Below the pieces are notes generated by a model. It worked only from the letters and a program-made list of their open reading frames with translations. It made no database searches and was not told the DNA's origin. A program made the translations under genes and the position numbers. A DNA stretch of 64,000 nt, taken from assembly GCA_028287135.1 (NCBI GenBank), contig JAQBQE010000029.1, positions 1-64,000 of the forward strand. The letters are read 5' to 3'. The DNA is from Myxococcales bacterium. GTDB taxonomy: Bacteria > Myxococcota_A > Polyangia > Haliangiales > Haliangiaceae. Within the stretch, counting starts at the first letter, position 1. Each line of letters opens with the position of its first letter. Shown here piece by piece: positions 8,323 through 17,716 of the stretch.

Positions 8323-8325
8323 CTT
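8320..8325 (+). promoter_or_regulatory. -10-like hexamer TAGCTT overlapping a stop codon
   Basis: TAGCTT includes the TAG stop of the preceding gene and lies 8 nt before the ATG at 8334. It may be an internal promoter, or chance. Confidence 0.2.
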
Positions 8326-8333
8326 CGCGGGCG

Positions 8334-8777
8334 ATGAAACCCGCCTTCCTTGCCGTGATGCTCGTCTCGCTCGCCGCGTGCGGTGAGGATCCTCCGCCGG
8401 AAGGCGACGCGACCGCGTGCGGCGCGCTCGAGATGGGGCCCTACGTCGCGGTCACCGCGGCGGTCGGCAAGGACACGAGTACGCCTGCGATCCTCAGCGA
8501 CGCGCAGGCGTACACGATCACGCTGCCGGCCTCCGGGATCGGCTACGTCGCGTTCGAGGCGACGTCCGCTCGCGACCACGTGGTATTCGTCGATCGCGAC
8601 GTCCCGGTGACGGCCCAGACGTCGACGAGCATGACGATCGCGGCGAAGAGCAGTGCCAAGAGCTCGGATGCGTGCGTGACGATCAAGGGCCGCTACGTGT
8701 TCAACCTCGCGGCCGGCAAGAACTACCTCGGCGTCGGTCCCGATGCAGGTGGGCCGGTCAACGTCGTGATCGACTGA
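8334..8777 (+). CDS. Small lipoprotein, last gene of the metal-uptake-like cassette
   Basis: A 147-residue lipoprotein (MKPAFLAVMLVSLAAC, lipobox LAAC). The mature part, 131 residues, looks all-beta (YVAVTAAVGKDTSTPAILSD, GIGYVAFEATSARDHVVFVD) and has two Cys (CGALEMG and DACVTIKG) besides the lipid Cys. It lies 11 bp after the preceding lipoprotein gene. No family was recognised. Its place behind a TonB receptor suggests a role in binding the same ligand. Confidence 0.75.
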   Translation: MKPAFLAVMLVSLAACGEDPPPEGDATACGALEMGPYVAVTAAVGKDTSTPAILSDAQAYTITLPASGIGYVAFEATSARDHVVFVDRDVPVTAQTSTSMTIAAKSSAKSSDACVTIKGRYVFNLAAGKNYLGVGPDAGGPVNVVID

Positions 8778-8806
8778 CCACGGGTCGCCGCGCGCCGCGG
8801 ACGAGC

Positions 8807-8812
8807 TAGACT
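8807..8812 (+). promoter_or_regulatory. -10 hexamer TAGACT, leaderless-type
   Basis: TAGACT in the context GAGCTAGACT, followed by 10 nt and the GTG at 8823. A very similar stretch, GCGCTAGACT, occurs at 4230-4239. Confidence 0.35.
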
Positions 8813-8822
8813 GCGCCGGATC

Positions 8823-11800
8823 GTGTCGGTCGAGCTGTTCCTCACTCCCCAGCGCCTGCGTGCGATGGCGGGCTACGCGTTCGCGCGGGGCGACAGCTAC
8901 TGGCGCCAGGGCCGCGTGCTGTCGTGCGTGCGCGACGGCGAGACCCTCGACGGCGTCGTTGCCGGCAGCGAGCAGTATCGGGTGCGGATGTCGGCGGAGC
9001 AGGGCGGGCTGGTCGCGCGCTGCACGTGCCCGGTCCAGGACCTGATCTGCAAGCACGCGGTCGCGCTCGGCCTGTCGTACCTCGCGCAGCAGCAGGGCGC
9101 GCCGCCGCCCACGAGCGTCCTGCGCATGTTCGCCACACGCGCGGAGATGACCGCGTTCGCGACGGCGCATCACATCCCGTTCGCGCTCGACCTGTCGGCG
9201 GAGATCCTGTGGCCCGCGCTGTCACTTCATGCGGGGCAGGACGTCTGGATCAAGTCGTCGCTCGCCCGACTGTCGGTGCGCGACATCGGCTCGCGCGACG
9301 GTGCGTTCCGGTTCGTGGCATCACGCGGACTCGACATCAAGCTCGCGGAGGCGGCGCACGCGATGCTCGAGACGCTGGCGGCGGTCGTGTCCACCGGGAT
9401 TGCCGAGGAGGACGCGCGTCCCGATTCACCGCGGAATGCCGCGCTCGCGCCGCTGTGGAATCGCTTGCTCGAGACCCGCGCGGTCGTGCGTGATCGTGCG
9501 GCGCCGCGGTCGCGCGCGTTCCTCTCGACCGGCGCGTGGGAGTGGAACGCCAAGGATCTCGCCGTGACGTGGAGCGAGCGCGACCGGATCGTCCGCTCGA
9601 GTCCCGACTACGGGACGTTTCCGCTGACGACGCGGCTCACCTTCAACGGTGCAGGTGAGGCGAGGCTCGAGTGCGCGTGCAAGACGCGCGACGGCCACTG
9701 CACGCATGCACTCGCGCTGATCGACGCGACGCTCGACGTGCTCGATGATCCGTCACGAACCGCACAGGCGACGCTCCTCCGCGAGGAGCTGCTGCGCCCG
9801 GGCTGGTCGCGCGCACTGCAGGAGCTCGCGGTGCTCGAGTCCAGGGTCGCCAAGCCGCGGGTCGCGATCGAGGTGTGGTGGCAGATCGAGGAGCAGATGG
9901 GCAGCTGGACCCTGACGCCGACCGTGAAGAAGCAGACCAAGCGCGGAGCGATGTCCGCCGGGTCTCGAATGTCACCGGCGCGTCTCCTCGACGATCACCG
10001 CGAGGTGGTGTCCGAGCGCGATCGGCTGGTCGCCGAGCACCTCGCGGCATGGAGCCCGGCAACGCGCGCAGCCGGCACGTATCCGGTCCGCGCGTTCCTC
10101 GCGCTCGCCGGTCATTCGCGGGTGACCTGCGACGCGGATCCCGACCTGCCGATCGATCTCGTGCGGACGCCGCTCGGGTTCACCGCGCATCCCGCCGGCG
10201 ATCACATCCGGCTCGAGCCCTCGGTCGAGGGCGCGCGGTTCAGCCCGCGTCTGCTCGGCCCCTTGCTCCGTGCGTTCGCCCCCGGGGAGCCGCTGCTCTG
10301 CATCGAGCCCGAGCAGCGGCGGTGCCTGCTGATCGATGTCAGCGACGACGCGCGGCAGCTGTGGAACGTGCTCGAGAAGCACGGCGATGCATTTCCACCC
10401 GAGAGTCACACGCAGTTGCTCGAACGGCTCGCTCGCCTCGAGGGTCGCGTCGCGCTCGACGTGCCCGCCGCGCTCAAGGGCAAGGAGCTCGCCGAGGTCT
10501 CGGCCACGGTCGTGCGCTTGCGCCTGCTCCCCGATGTCACGCTCGAGGCCGAGCTGTTCGTGCGGCCCGGCGCGGGGGCGCCCCTGTTCCATCCCGGTTC
10601 GGGCCCGCGCGACGTGATGCTCGCGCGCGAGGGCGAGCGCGGGTACATCCGGCGGCGGCTCGACGCGGAGGAGCCGCATGCGCGCTCGCTCCTCGCCCAG
10701 CTCCCGCTGGCGAGCGCGGAGGAGGGCCCGCCGTACTGCTTCCGGATCGGGGACACCGAGGCAGCGCTCGCGCTGGTCGCGTCGCTGCAGGGCTCGCTGC
10801 CCGCCGGGCTCGAGGCGGAATGGGTCGATACGCGGCCCCACGTCACGTCGACCGCCACGGTCGAACAGCTCCGGGTCACCGTCGAGAAGAAGCGCGACTG
10901 GTTCGGGATCTCCGGCGATCTCAAGCTCGAGGCCGGCCGGCTCGAGCTCGCGGTGCTGCTCGATGCGGTCCGCCGCCAGCAGCGGTTCGTCCGCGTCGAT
11001 GCCGATCGCTGGGTCGAGCTCTCGCAGACGCTGCGCGATCGCTTGCAGGCGATCGCGGACCAGACGTTCACCACCCGCAATCGGCTCGAGCTCTCGCCCG
11101 GCGCCGTTCCCGCGGTCCGTGCGCTCTCGGACGCCGGCGCGCAGGTCGAGACCGCCGCCGACTGGCAGACCTTGACCGACCGCATGACGTCCTCCAAGAC
11201 GCTCGTGCCGAAGCGTCCGCGCGGGCTCACCGGGATCTTGCGCGACTACCAGATGGAAGGCTACGCGTGGCTGTCGCGGGTGGCTGCGTGGGGCGCAGGT
11301 GCCTGTCTCGCCGATGACATGGGACTCGGCAAGACCGTCCAGGCGATCGCCGTACTGCTCGATCGCGCGAAGCTCGGCCCGACACTCGTGCTCGCGCCGA
11401 CGTCCGTGATCTACAACTGGCAGGACGAGCTCGCGCGGTTCGCGCCCTCGCTGCGCCCGGTGATCTATGCCGATGCCGCCGATCGCACCGCGTGCCTCGA
11501 CGCGCTGAAGGCCGGTGACATCCTGATCGCGAGCTACGGTCTGCTCGTGCGCGATGGCGCCGCCCTCGCGAGCAAGAAATTCGCGACGCTCGTCGTCGAC
11601 GAGGCGCAGGCGCTGAAGAATCCGAACACGCTCCGGGCGAAGGCCGCGCGCAACCTCGACGCCGGGTTCCGGATCGCCCTGTCGGGTACGCCCCTCGAGA
11701 ATCACCTCGGCGAGCTGTGGAGCCTGTTCGCGATCATCTTCCCCGGGCTGCTCGGGAGCTGGGAACAGTTTCGCGAGCGGTTCGCGTTGCCGATCGAACG

Positions 11801-12647
11801 GGGTCGTGACCCCGAGGCGGGCAAGGCCCTGTCGCGCGTGCTGCGGCCCTTCCTGCTGCGCCGGACCAAGGCCGAGGTCGCGCAGGAGCTGCCGTCCCGC
11901 ACCGAGATCCAGGTGCCGGTCGCGCTGTCGAAGGCCGAGTGGGCGCTCTATGAGGATGCGCGACTGGCTGCGGTCGCCGAGCTCGGCGTCCACGGCAAGA
12001 AGATCAAGAACGAGCAGCAGCGGTTCGCCGTGCTCGCCGCGCTGACCCGGTTGCGGCTGCTCGCGTCACATCCACGGCTCTACGATTCGCAGTCGACGAT
12101 CGCGTCGTCGAAGATGCGGCGGTTGCTCGAGCTGCTCGAGGAGCTACGCACCGAGGGCCATCGCGCGCTCGTGTTCAGCCAGTTCACGTCGCACCTCGCC
12201 CTCGTCCGCGAGGAGATCGATCGCGCGGGCTTCGCATCGCTGTATCTCGACGGCACCACACCGGCGGGCCAGCGGCAGAAGCTGATCCATCGGTTCCAGG
12301 AGGGCGAGGGCGACGTGTTCTTGATCAGCCTCAAGGCCGGCGGCACCGGGATCAACCTCACCGCGGCGGACTACGTCATCCATCTCGATCCGTGGTGGAA
12401 CCCCGCCGTCGAGGACCAGGCGACTGACCGCGCGCACCGGATCGGACAGACCAAGCCTGTCACCGTGTTCCGCCTGATCACGCGTGGCACGATCGAGGAG
12501 CAGATCGTGGCGCTCCATGGTGACAAGCGAGCACTGGTCGCCGGGATCCTCGAAGGCACCGATGTCGCCGCGCGGCTGACGACGCGCGATCTCCTCGAGC
12601 TGCTCGAGGCTGGCTCGCGCGCGCCCGACGACGGCGACGACGCCTGA
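8823..12647 (+). CDS. SNF2-family helicase with two SWIM zinc fingers
   Basis: A 1274-residue ATP-dependent DNA translocase of the bacterial SNF2 (RapA/HepA-like) group. A SWIM zinc finger lies near residues 66-81 (CTCPVQDLICKHAVAL) and a second Cys/His cluster of the same type near 284-298 (CACKTRDGHCTHALA). The long middle region ends at about residue 790. The helicase core follows: motif I DDMGLGKT, motif II DEAQALKN (DEAQ), motif III-like ALSGTPLEN, then the C-terminal lobe with FSQFTSHL, LYLDGTTPAGQRQ and DRAHRIGQTKPVTVFRLI. It probably remodels protein-DNA or RNA polymerase complexes. It ends exactly where the convergent kinase gene ends (no intergenic base). Confidence 0.93.
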   Translation: MSVELFLTPQRLRAMAGYAFARGDSYWRQGRVLSCVRDGETLDGVVAGSEQYRVRMSAEQGGLVARCTCPVQDLICKHAVALGLSYLAQQQGAPPPTSVLRMFATRAEMTAFATAHHIPFALDLSAEILWPALSLHAGQDVWIKSSLARLSVRDIGSRDGAFRFVASRGLDIKLAEAAHAMLETLAAVVSTGIAEEDARPDSPRNAALAPLWNRLLETRAVVRDRAAPRSRAFLSTGAWEWNAKDLAVTWSERDRIVRSSPDYGTFPLTTRLTFNGAGEARLECACKTRDGHCTHALALIDATLDVLDDPSRTAQATLLREELLRPGWSRALQELAVLESRVAKPRVAIEVWWQIEEQMGSWTLTPTVKKQTKRGAMSAGSRMSPARLLDDHREVVSERDRLVAEHLAAWSPATRAAGTYPVRAFLALAGHSRVTCDADPDLPIDLVRTPLGFTAHPAGDHIRLEPSVEGARFSPRLLGPLLRAFAPGEPLLCIEPEQRRCLLIDVSDDARQLWNVLEKHGDAFPPESHTQLLERLARLEGRVALDVPAALKGKELAEVSATVVRLRLLPDVTLEAELFVRPGAGAPLFHPGSGPRDVMLAREGERGYIRRRLDAEEPHARSLLAQLPLASAEEGPPYCFRIGDTEAALALVASLQGSLPAGLEAEWVDTRPHVTSTATVEQLRVTVEKKRDWFGISGDLKLEAGRLELAVLLDAVRRQQRFVRVDADRWVELSQTLRDRLQAIADQTFTTRNRLELSPGAVPAVRALSDAGAQVETAADWQTLTDRMTSSKTLVPKRPRGLTGILRDYQMEGYAWLSRVAAWGAGACLADDMGLGKTVQAIAVLLDRAKLGPTLVLAPTSVIYNWQDELARFAPSLRPVIYADAADRTACLDALKAGDILIASYGLLVRDGAALASKKFATLVVDEAQALKNPNTLRAKAARNLDAGFRIALSGTPLENHLGELWSLFAIIFPGLLGSWEQFRERFALPIERGRDPEAGKALSRVLRPFLLRRTKAEVAQELPSRTEIQVPVALSKAEWALYEDARLAAVAELGVHGKKIKNEQQRFAVLAALTRLRLLASHPRLYDSQSTIASSKMRRLLELLEELRTEGHRALVFSQFTSHLALVREEIDRAGFASLYLDGTTPAGQRQKLIHRFQEGEGDVFLISLKAGGTGINLTAADYVIHLDPWWNPAVEDQATDRAHRIGQTKPVTVFRLITRGTIEEQIVALHGDKRALVAGILEGTDVAARLTTRDLLELLEAGSRAPDDGDDA

Positions 12648-14987
12648 TCAACCGCCCGCAGCGCGGAACGCGGCGAGCACACGCGACGCTCGAGCAGCGA
12701 TCGTCGCGCGGATCGGCGCGAGCTCGACGGTCCCGTGCAGCTCGGTGAACAGCGGGCAGTGATCGAGCCAGACGATATCCATCAGGTTGAACTCGGAGGC
12801 AGCGCGCAGCGTGGTCAGCACCTCCGCTGGGCGGCCCATCCAGGCTGCGATCTCCGCCATCCGCTGCAGCGCGGCGAGCTGGACGCGGTGTGGCTTCGTC
12901 GGATCGAGGTTGGCGTCGATGTGGCTCTGCCACGCTACCGGGTCGAACTCGCCGTGATTGCGCCAGCGCTCGAACGCGGAGAGCATGCCCCCGGTCTCGT
13001 TACCCGCGCGCGAGGTCAGGTGCTTGACGGCGTTCATCACACCCTCCATGTCGCGACGCCAGCACGCCAGCCGCGCGGCAAAGATCGCTCCGAACTGGAC
13101 GACCGGCGGATCCGGATCCGCGAGCATGCTGGCGACCCGGCGATCCGCGCTCGTCCAGTTGCCCTGCAAGGCATCGAGGCGTGCGAGATCGCCGTTGAGC
13201 ATCTGGACGCGGCCCGGATCCAGTCCGAGCGCGGTCTCGAAGTGATGACGGGCCTCGATGACGGCATCGACCTCGACGAACATCCGTCCCGCAGCCTCGT
13301 GCGCGGGCGACGACATCGGTGCGCGCGACAGGGCAATCCCGAGCTCGCGCGCACTGTCCTCGAGCAAGCCCTGGTTCATCTTGAAGATCGAGCTCGCGAG
13401 GTGGGCCTCGCCGTAGCCGGTCGCGATCGCACGGTCGACGGACACACGAGCGCTGGACCGTTGCTCCGGCTTGCCGGTGCGGGTCCAGGACTGGACGGCC
13501 GCAAACGACAGTGCACTGAGGATCTGCGGTGACGACGGGGCATATGCCACCGCCTGCTCGAGCAGCTCCTTGGCGTTCTCGGTGTGCTCGCCCCAGAACC
13601 GGCGGAGCTCCGAGCGCGCTCGCAGATACAGATCGACGGCCCGCTGATCGATCGGCTGCGAGGCAGGCGCCGCCCGCGTCGAGAGGCCCTGCGCGATGCC
13701 CTGCACGATCTGCTCGCTCACCGTCAGGACCTCGGCCTCGGTGCACTCGACCTTGTGCGCCCAGATCTGAAATCCATCGGTGACGCCGATCAGCCGCACC
13801 GCGACGCGCAGTCCCGCCGGCACACGGCGCACCGAGCCGACGACGATGTGATCGACCTCGAGCTCGCGGCCAAGCGCACGTGGATCTTCCTGCGAACGCG
13901 CGCGCGACAGTCCCGCGGGACGGACGCGCAGGTGCGCCGCCGTCGACAGCGTGTCGACGAGATCCTCGAACACGCCGTCCGCGAGGTACTCGTCGGCGGG
14001 CGCGCATGCGAGTGGCAGCACGGCGATCGTGGTGACCGTCGACGCGGTCGTCGTCTGCGTCGCAGTCAGCGTCGGCGAGGGCAGGGGCGGCAGGGTCGCG
14101 CGCGTTGCGCGAGATTGGTGAACGGGTGCTGCGAGGCCCGCGATGGTGGCGCCGATCTCGGCGGCGGTCGCGGGGCGGCGATCACGATCGATCGACAGGC
14201 ACTGTCCGATCAGCGCCGCATAGGCCGGTGGCGTCGTCGGGGAGAGGAACGGACGAGGTGCGGTCGTAGCCTGCGCGACGGCGATGGAGATCGGATTGTC
14301 GCCCGACCACGGTCGCGACCCGGTCGCCATCTCGAACATCATCACGCCGAGCGAGAACACGTCCGCGCGCGCATCGACCTCGCTGCCCGCGAGCTGCTCC
14401 GGCGACATGTAGCGCGGGGTCCCGACGATCGCGCCGACCTGCGTCACCGATGAATCGTCGCCGCTGCGCGCGATCCCGAAATCCGTGATCACGGCGCGAT
14501 CGGTACCGCGCTCGATCAGCACGTTGTCGGGCTTGAGGTCGCGATGGATCACCCCCGCGTCGTGCGCGGCGGCGAGCCCGGCGCAGATCTGCGTGGCGAA
14601 CTTTTGCAGGCGCACCCACGGCATCGGTGCGCCGAGCTCGCGCGTCAACGGCATCCCGTCGACGAGCTCCATGGTGAGGAACTTGTCGCCCGCGTGCTCG
14701 CCGATATCGAACATCCGGGCGACGTTGCGGTGCTGGATGCGCCGGGTCAGCCGGACCTCGCGACGGAACCGCTCGCTCGCCTCCTCGGTCAGCCCTTCGC
14801 GCAGGACCTTCAGCGCAACGCGCTCTCCGAGCTCGGTGTCGAGCACCTCGTAGACGCGGCCCATCCCGCCGCCGCCGAGCCACCGCACGATCCGGTAACG
14901 GCCGGCGAGGACCTCGGCCATCGGGCTCGCAACGCCGGAGAGAGTCGGGAACGAGCTCGCGACCGTGTCGTCATCGCCGACGGGCAT
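12648..14987 (-). CDS. Ser/Thr protein kinase with TolB-like and TPR-type C-terminus
   Basis: A 779-residue cytoplasmic Hanks-type kinase. The kinase domain spans about residues 30-290: Gly loop LGGGGMGRV, Lys60 in VALKVL, catalytic HRDLKPDN (Asp150), DFG 169-171, and activation segment GTPRYMSPE. All catalytic residues are present, so it should be active. A linker rich in Thr leads to a TolB-like domain (TIAVLPLACAPADEYLADGV through LSRARSQEDPRALGRELEVD) that is common in adenylate-cyclase-like and kinase proteins of Myxococcota. The C-terminal 350 residues are helical repeats of TPR type. I see no membrane segment. It is divergent from the beta-helix gene at 15163; each has its own -10-like element. 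Confidence 0.93.
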   Translation of the reverse strand: MPVGDDDTVASSFPTLSGVASPMAEVLAGRYRIVRWLGGGGMGRVYEVLDTELGERVALKVLREGLTEEASERFRREVRLTRRIQHRNVARMFDIGEHAGDKFLTMELVDGMPLTRELGAPMPWVRLQKFATQICAGLAAAHDAGVIHRDLKPDNVLIERGTDRAVITDFGIARSGDDSSVTQVGAIVGTPRYMSPEQLAGSEVDARADVFSLGVMMFEMATGSRPWSGDNPISIAVAQATTAPRPFLSPTTPPAYAALIGQCLSIDRDRRPATAAEIGATIAGLAAPVHQSRATRATLPPLPSPTLTATQTTTASTVTTIAVLPLACAPADEYLADGVFEDLVDTLSTAAHLRVRPAGLSRARSQEDPRALGRELEVDHIVVGSVRRVPAGLRVAVRLIGVTDGFQIWAHKVECTEAEVLTVSEQIVQGIAQGLSTRAAPASQPIDQRAVDLYLRARSELRRFWGEHTENAKELLEQAVAYAPSSPQILSALSFAAVQSWTRTGKPEQRSSARVSVDRAIATGYGEAHLASSIFKMNQGLLEDSARELGIALSRAPMSSPAHEAAGRMFVEVDAVIEARHHFETALGLDPGRVQMLNGDLARLDALQGNWTSADRRVASMLADPDPPVVQFGAIFAARLACWRRDMEGVMNAVKHLTSRAGNETGGMLSAFERWRNHGEFDPVAWQSHIDANLDPTKPHRVQLAALQRMAEIAAWMGRPAEVLTTLRAASEFNLMDIVWLDHCPLFTELHGTVELAPIRATIAARASRVLAAFRAAGG

Positions 14988-14996
14988 CTCGAAGTG

Positions 14997-15002
14997 AGAC
15001 TA
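14997..15002 (-). promoter_or_regulatory. -10 hexamer TAGTCT for the kinase gene, leaderless-type
   Basis: TAGTCT on the minus strand, followed by 9 nt and the ATG at 14987. Confidence 0.35.
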
Positions 15003-15149
15003 ACAGGATCGTAAGTCCGCGCACGAGCCGGACGACGTCCATGCGTGAAATCGTCGAGGAGGCCGCTGAACGATCGTCGCGATCTCCGCCGTCCGCCGAT
15101 GCGCATCTGTGCGCGAACAACGACAGCGACGAGCGTCGTGCGTGGTGGT

Positions 15150-15155
15150 TAGCGT
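15150..15155 (+). promoter_or_regulatory. -10 hexamer TAGCGT for the beta-helix gene, leaderless-type
   Basis: TAGCGT followed by 7 nt and the ATG at 15163. It supports that start over the GTG at 15109. Confidence 0.35.
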
Positions 15156-15162
15156 GCCCGCG

Positions 15163-16638
15163 ATGCGAATCTCCCACGCAGGCGCACTCGCGCCGATCCT
15201 CCTCGCAACCACCCTCGCCGGCGCCGAGACGCGCCACGTCGCGATCACCGGCAGCGATACGGCAGCCGGCACTGCTGAAGCTCCGTGGCGAACGATCCAG
15301 CGCGCGGCCGACGCGGTCGTTCCGGGCGACACCGTCGTGATCCACGCGGGCACGTACACCGGCTTCCGGGTCACCGCGGACGGAACCGAGGCCGCTCCGA
15401 TCGCATTCACGGGCGAAGGCACCGTGAAGATCGACGGCGCCGCGACCACGAACCGCGACGCGGTCCTCGTCGAGGGCGGCGCGTGGATCCAGATCGAGGG
15501 GCTCACGGTCACCGGCGCCACGCGCGCGGGGATCAGCGCCCTCGACTGCCACCACATCACCGTGCGCGGTAACCGCGTCGATGCGAACGGGCGGTGGGGC
15601 GTGTTCTCCTCGCACTGCGATGACTTCGTCGTCGAGCGCAACGAGGTCTCGCGCTCCGGCACCGAGCACGGCGTCTACGCCTCGAACAGCGCCGATCGCC
15701 CGGTGATCCGTGACAACCGGATCTGGGGCAACGGCATGTGCGGCGTGCACATGAACGGGGACATCAACTTCGGCGGCGACGGCGTGATCTCGAACGCGAT
15801 CGTCGAAGGCAACGTGATCCTCGACAACGGTCGCCGCGGCGGATCTGCGATCAACGCGGACGGCGTCGCCGACTCGCTGATCCGCAACAACGTGCTCGAC
15901 GGCAATCACGCCTCGGGCATCTCGCTGTATCGGATCGACGGCGGTGCAGCGTCGACCGGCAACCGGATCATCAACAACACGGTGCGGATGGCGAGCGACG
16001 CGCGCTGGGCGGTCAACATCCAGGACGGCTCGAGCGGCAACGTGATGCGTAACAACATCCTGATCCATCCGTCGGCGAGCCGCGGCGTGCTCGACATCTG
16101 CGCGGCGTGCACGACCGGCATGAGCTCCGATCGCAACGCGTTCACGGGTGGGTTCATGGTCGCCGGGACCACGATCAACCTCGCGGCGTGGCGGACGCGA
16201 ACGGGCGGCGATGGCGCCTCGTTCACCGCGACCGACGCCGCCCTGTTCACGGCCCCAGCGACCGGTGACCTGACGCTGCGGCCGGGCTCGCCCGCCATCG
16301 ATCAGGGCAGTGCCGACGGAGCACCGGCCGTCGACGTGCTCGGCACGCTCAGGCCCCAGGGCGCGGCGATCGACATCGGCGCGTACGAGCACTGCAGCGG
16401 AGCGTGCACCGGCGGTGACGACCCGGGTGGCGACGATCCGCCGCCGCCGGGCGAGGACCCCGCAGCCGGCGAGCCCGACGAGACCGGCACCGACGATAGC
16501 GGCGATCCGTTCGTCGGACCGGCGGCGGATCCGGACACCGCGGGCTGCAGCGCTGCAGGCTCGGGCGCGGGCCTCGTGCTCGCGCTATTGCCGGCGCTTA
16601 CGCTGCTCGTACCGCGCCGTCGCCGGCGCTACTCGTGA
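15163..16638 (+). CDS. Secreted right-handed beta-helix protein with MYXO-CTERM-like tail
   Basis: A 491-residue exported protein. After a signal peptide (MRISHAGALAPILLATTLAG) comes a DUF1565-like opening (HVAITGSDTAAGTAEAPWRT, IQRAADAVVPGDTVVIHAGT) and then many parallel beta-helix rungs with Asn ladders (ITVRGNRVDANG, VVERNEVSRSG, IVEGNVILDNG, LIRNNVLDGNH). These belong to the pectate-lyase-like fold, so polysaccharide binding or cleavage is likely. A Pro/Gly/Asp-rich linker leads to a C-terminal Cys, hydrophobic stretch and Arg cluster (GCSAAGSGAGLVLALLPALT then RRRRR). This is the MYXO-CTERM layout for surface sorting. It overlaps the convergent acyltransferase gene by 10 bp. Confidence 0.88.
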   Translation: MRISHAGALAPILLATTLAGAETRHVAITGSDTAAGTAEAPWRTIQRAADAVVPGDTVVIHAGTYTGFRVTADGTEAAPIAFTGEGTVKIDGAATTNRDAVLVEGGAWIQIEGLTVTGATRAGISALDCHHITVRGNRVDANGRWGVFSSHCDDFVVERNEVSRSGTEHGVYASNSADRPVIRDNRIWGNGMCGVHMNGDINFGGDGVISNAIVEGNVILDNGRRGGSAINADGVADSLIRNNVLDGNHASGISLYRIDGGAASTGNRIINNTVRMASDARWAVNIQDGSSGNVMRNNILIHPSASRGVLDICAACTTGMSSDRNAFTGGFMVAGTTINLAAWRTRTGGDGASFTATDAALFTAPATGDLTLRPGSPAIDQGSADGAPAVDVLGTLRPQGAAIDIGAYEHCSGACTGGDDPGGDDPPPPGEDPAAGEPDETGTDDSGDPFVGPAADPDTAGCSAAGSGAGLVLALLPALTLLVPRRRRRYS

Positions 16639-17525
16639 CCCTCGCGCGCGTAGAACTTGTCGAAGTCGCGGTTCTCGAGCCAGCGCACATCGTGCTCGTC
16701 GATCCGGCCGGCCTCGATCTCGGCGCGTAGTGCGCGCTCCTTCTCCGAGAGCTTCTTGACCTCGGCCATGAACCGGTCCGCGCACTTCTTGTAGAGCGTG
16801 GGCCGCGGCTTCTCCGCCATCAGGTCCGTGTAGTCGATCGGCGGACCGAACACCGCGATGATCGACTTGCTACGGCGCGCTTCCTTCGTGAAGTTGATGC
16901 GGACGTCCTCGGCCAGGTTGTTGCCGAGGCCGTTGATGAACGCCGGTACGACCATCGGCTGGGCGAGCAGGGCGGCCTTGCCGACGCCGGGCTGCGCGGG
17001 CAGGAGCTGGTACGGATCCGCTCCCTTGCCGCGGGTCCCCTCGGGATGCATGCCGAGCACGGCGCCGGGCCGCTTCAGGATTTCGACCATCCGATCGAGG
17101 GCCTCGTCGTTGAGCGCGCGGCGCTCCGCCTGGCGGAAGATCGGCGGGTACATCGCACCGCCCGCGATCGCCGCGTTGATCGCGATCCCGAGCGGCGAGT
17201 CATAGAAGAAGTTCGACCGGACCGGGAACTGGAGCGACTTGGCCCACGGGACCCGGCCCATGTAGCAGGCGAGCAGCAGGATGTACGAATCGAAGAAGCT
17301 TCGGTGGTTGGCGACCAGCATCACGCCGGTCTTCGGGCGAAGCGCAATCACCTCGTCGAGGCCCTCGGCGAAGATCCGGCGGGCGACCACCTTCCGGACC
17401 CAGACGTAGGACACCCCCCGGAGGAACTTGGTCTGGATCCACTTGCCGCGGGGATCCTCGTTCGCGAGCTCTCCGATCCGGAGGGCGAGCTTCTCGATCC
17501 GGGTCAGCGGGGCGTCCTGGGCCAT
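16629..17525 (-). CDS. 1-acylglycerol-3-phosphate O-acyltransferase family protein (PlsC-like)
   Basis: A 298-residue PlsC-type acyltransferase for phospholipid or other lipid acylation at the inner membrane. The catalytic block NHRSFFD carries His74 and Asp79 (HX4D), and the glycerol-phosphate binding motif PEGTR is at 161-165. I start it at the ATG 17525 (MAQDAPLTRIEKL); the frame upstream is open but lacks protein-like sequence. The C-terminal 60 residues are charged and helical (DRFMAEVKKLSEKERALRAE). It is divergent from nuoE with about 190 bp between starts. Confidence 0.9.
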   Translation of the reverse strand: MAQDAPLTRIEKLALRIGELANEDPRGKWIQTKFLRGVSYVWVRKVVARRIFAEGLDEVIALRPKTGVMLVANHRSFFDSYILLLACYMGRVPWAKSLQFPVRSNFFYDSPLGIAINAAIAGGAMYPPIFRQAERRALNDEALDRMVEILKRPGAVLGMHPEGTRGKGADPYQLLPAQPGVGKAALLAQPMVVPAFINGLGNNLAEDVRINFTKEARRSKSIIAVFGPPIDYTDLMAEKPRPTLYKKCADRFMAEVKKLSEKERALRAEIEAGRIDEHDVRWLENRDFDKFYAREGHE

Positions 17526-17644
17526 GGCGCGACCAGATATCACAACCCGGCCATCCGCAATCGCAGCGCGGCCGCCGTCCCGCGACGAATTGCCACAAGG
17601 CCGCTTTCCGGCCTGATCTCGGGCCTCTTTGGCCTCCGCATCGA

Positions 17645-17673
17645 TTGACCACACGGAGTGTCCGCCCTATTTT
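17645..17673 (+). promoter_or_regulatory. Sigma-70-type promoter of the nuo operon
   Basis: TTGACC (17645-17650), a 17-nt spacer, then TATTTT (17668-17673). Transcription would start near 17680, leaving a leader of about 37 nt to nuoE with GTAGGG as Shine-Dalgarno. Spacing is ideal and the -35 differs from consensus at one base. Confidence 0.6.
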
Positions 17674-17716
17674 TCGCCCGCTTAGCCGACTCGGCTATGC
17701 GTAGGGCAACACCCCG

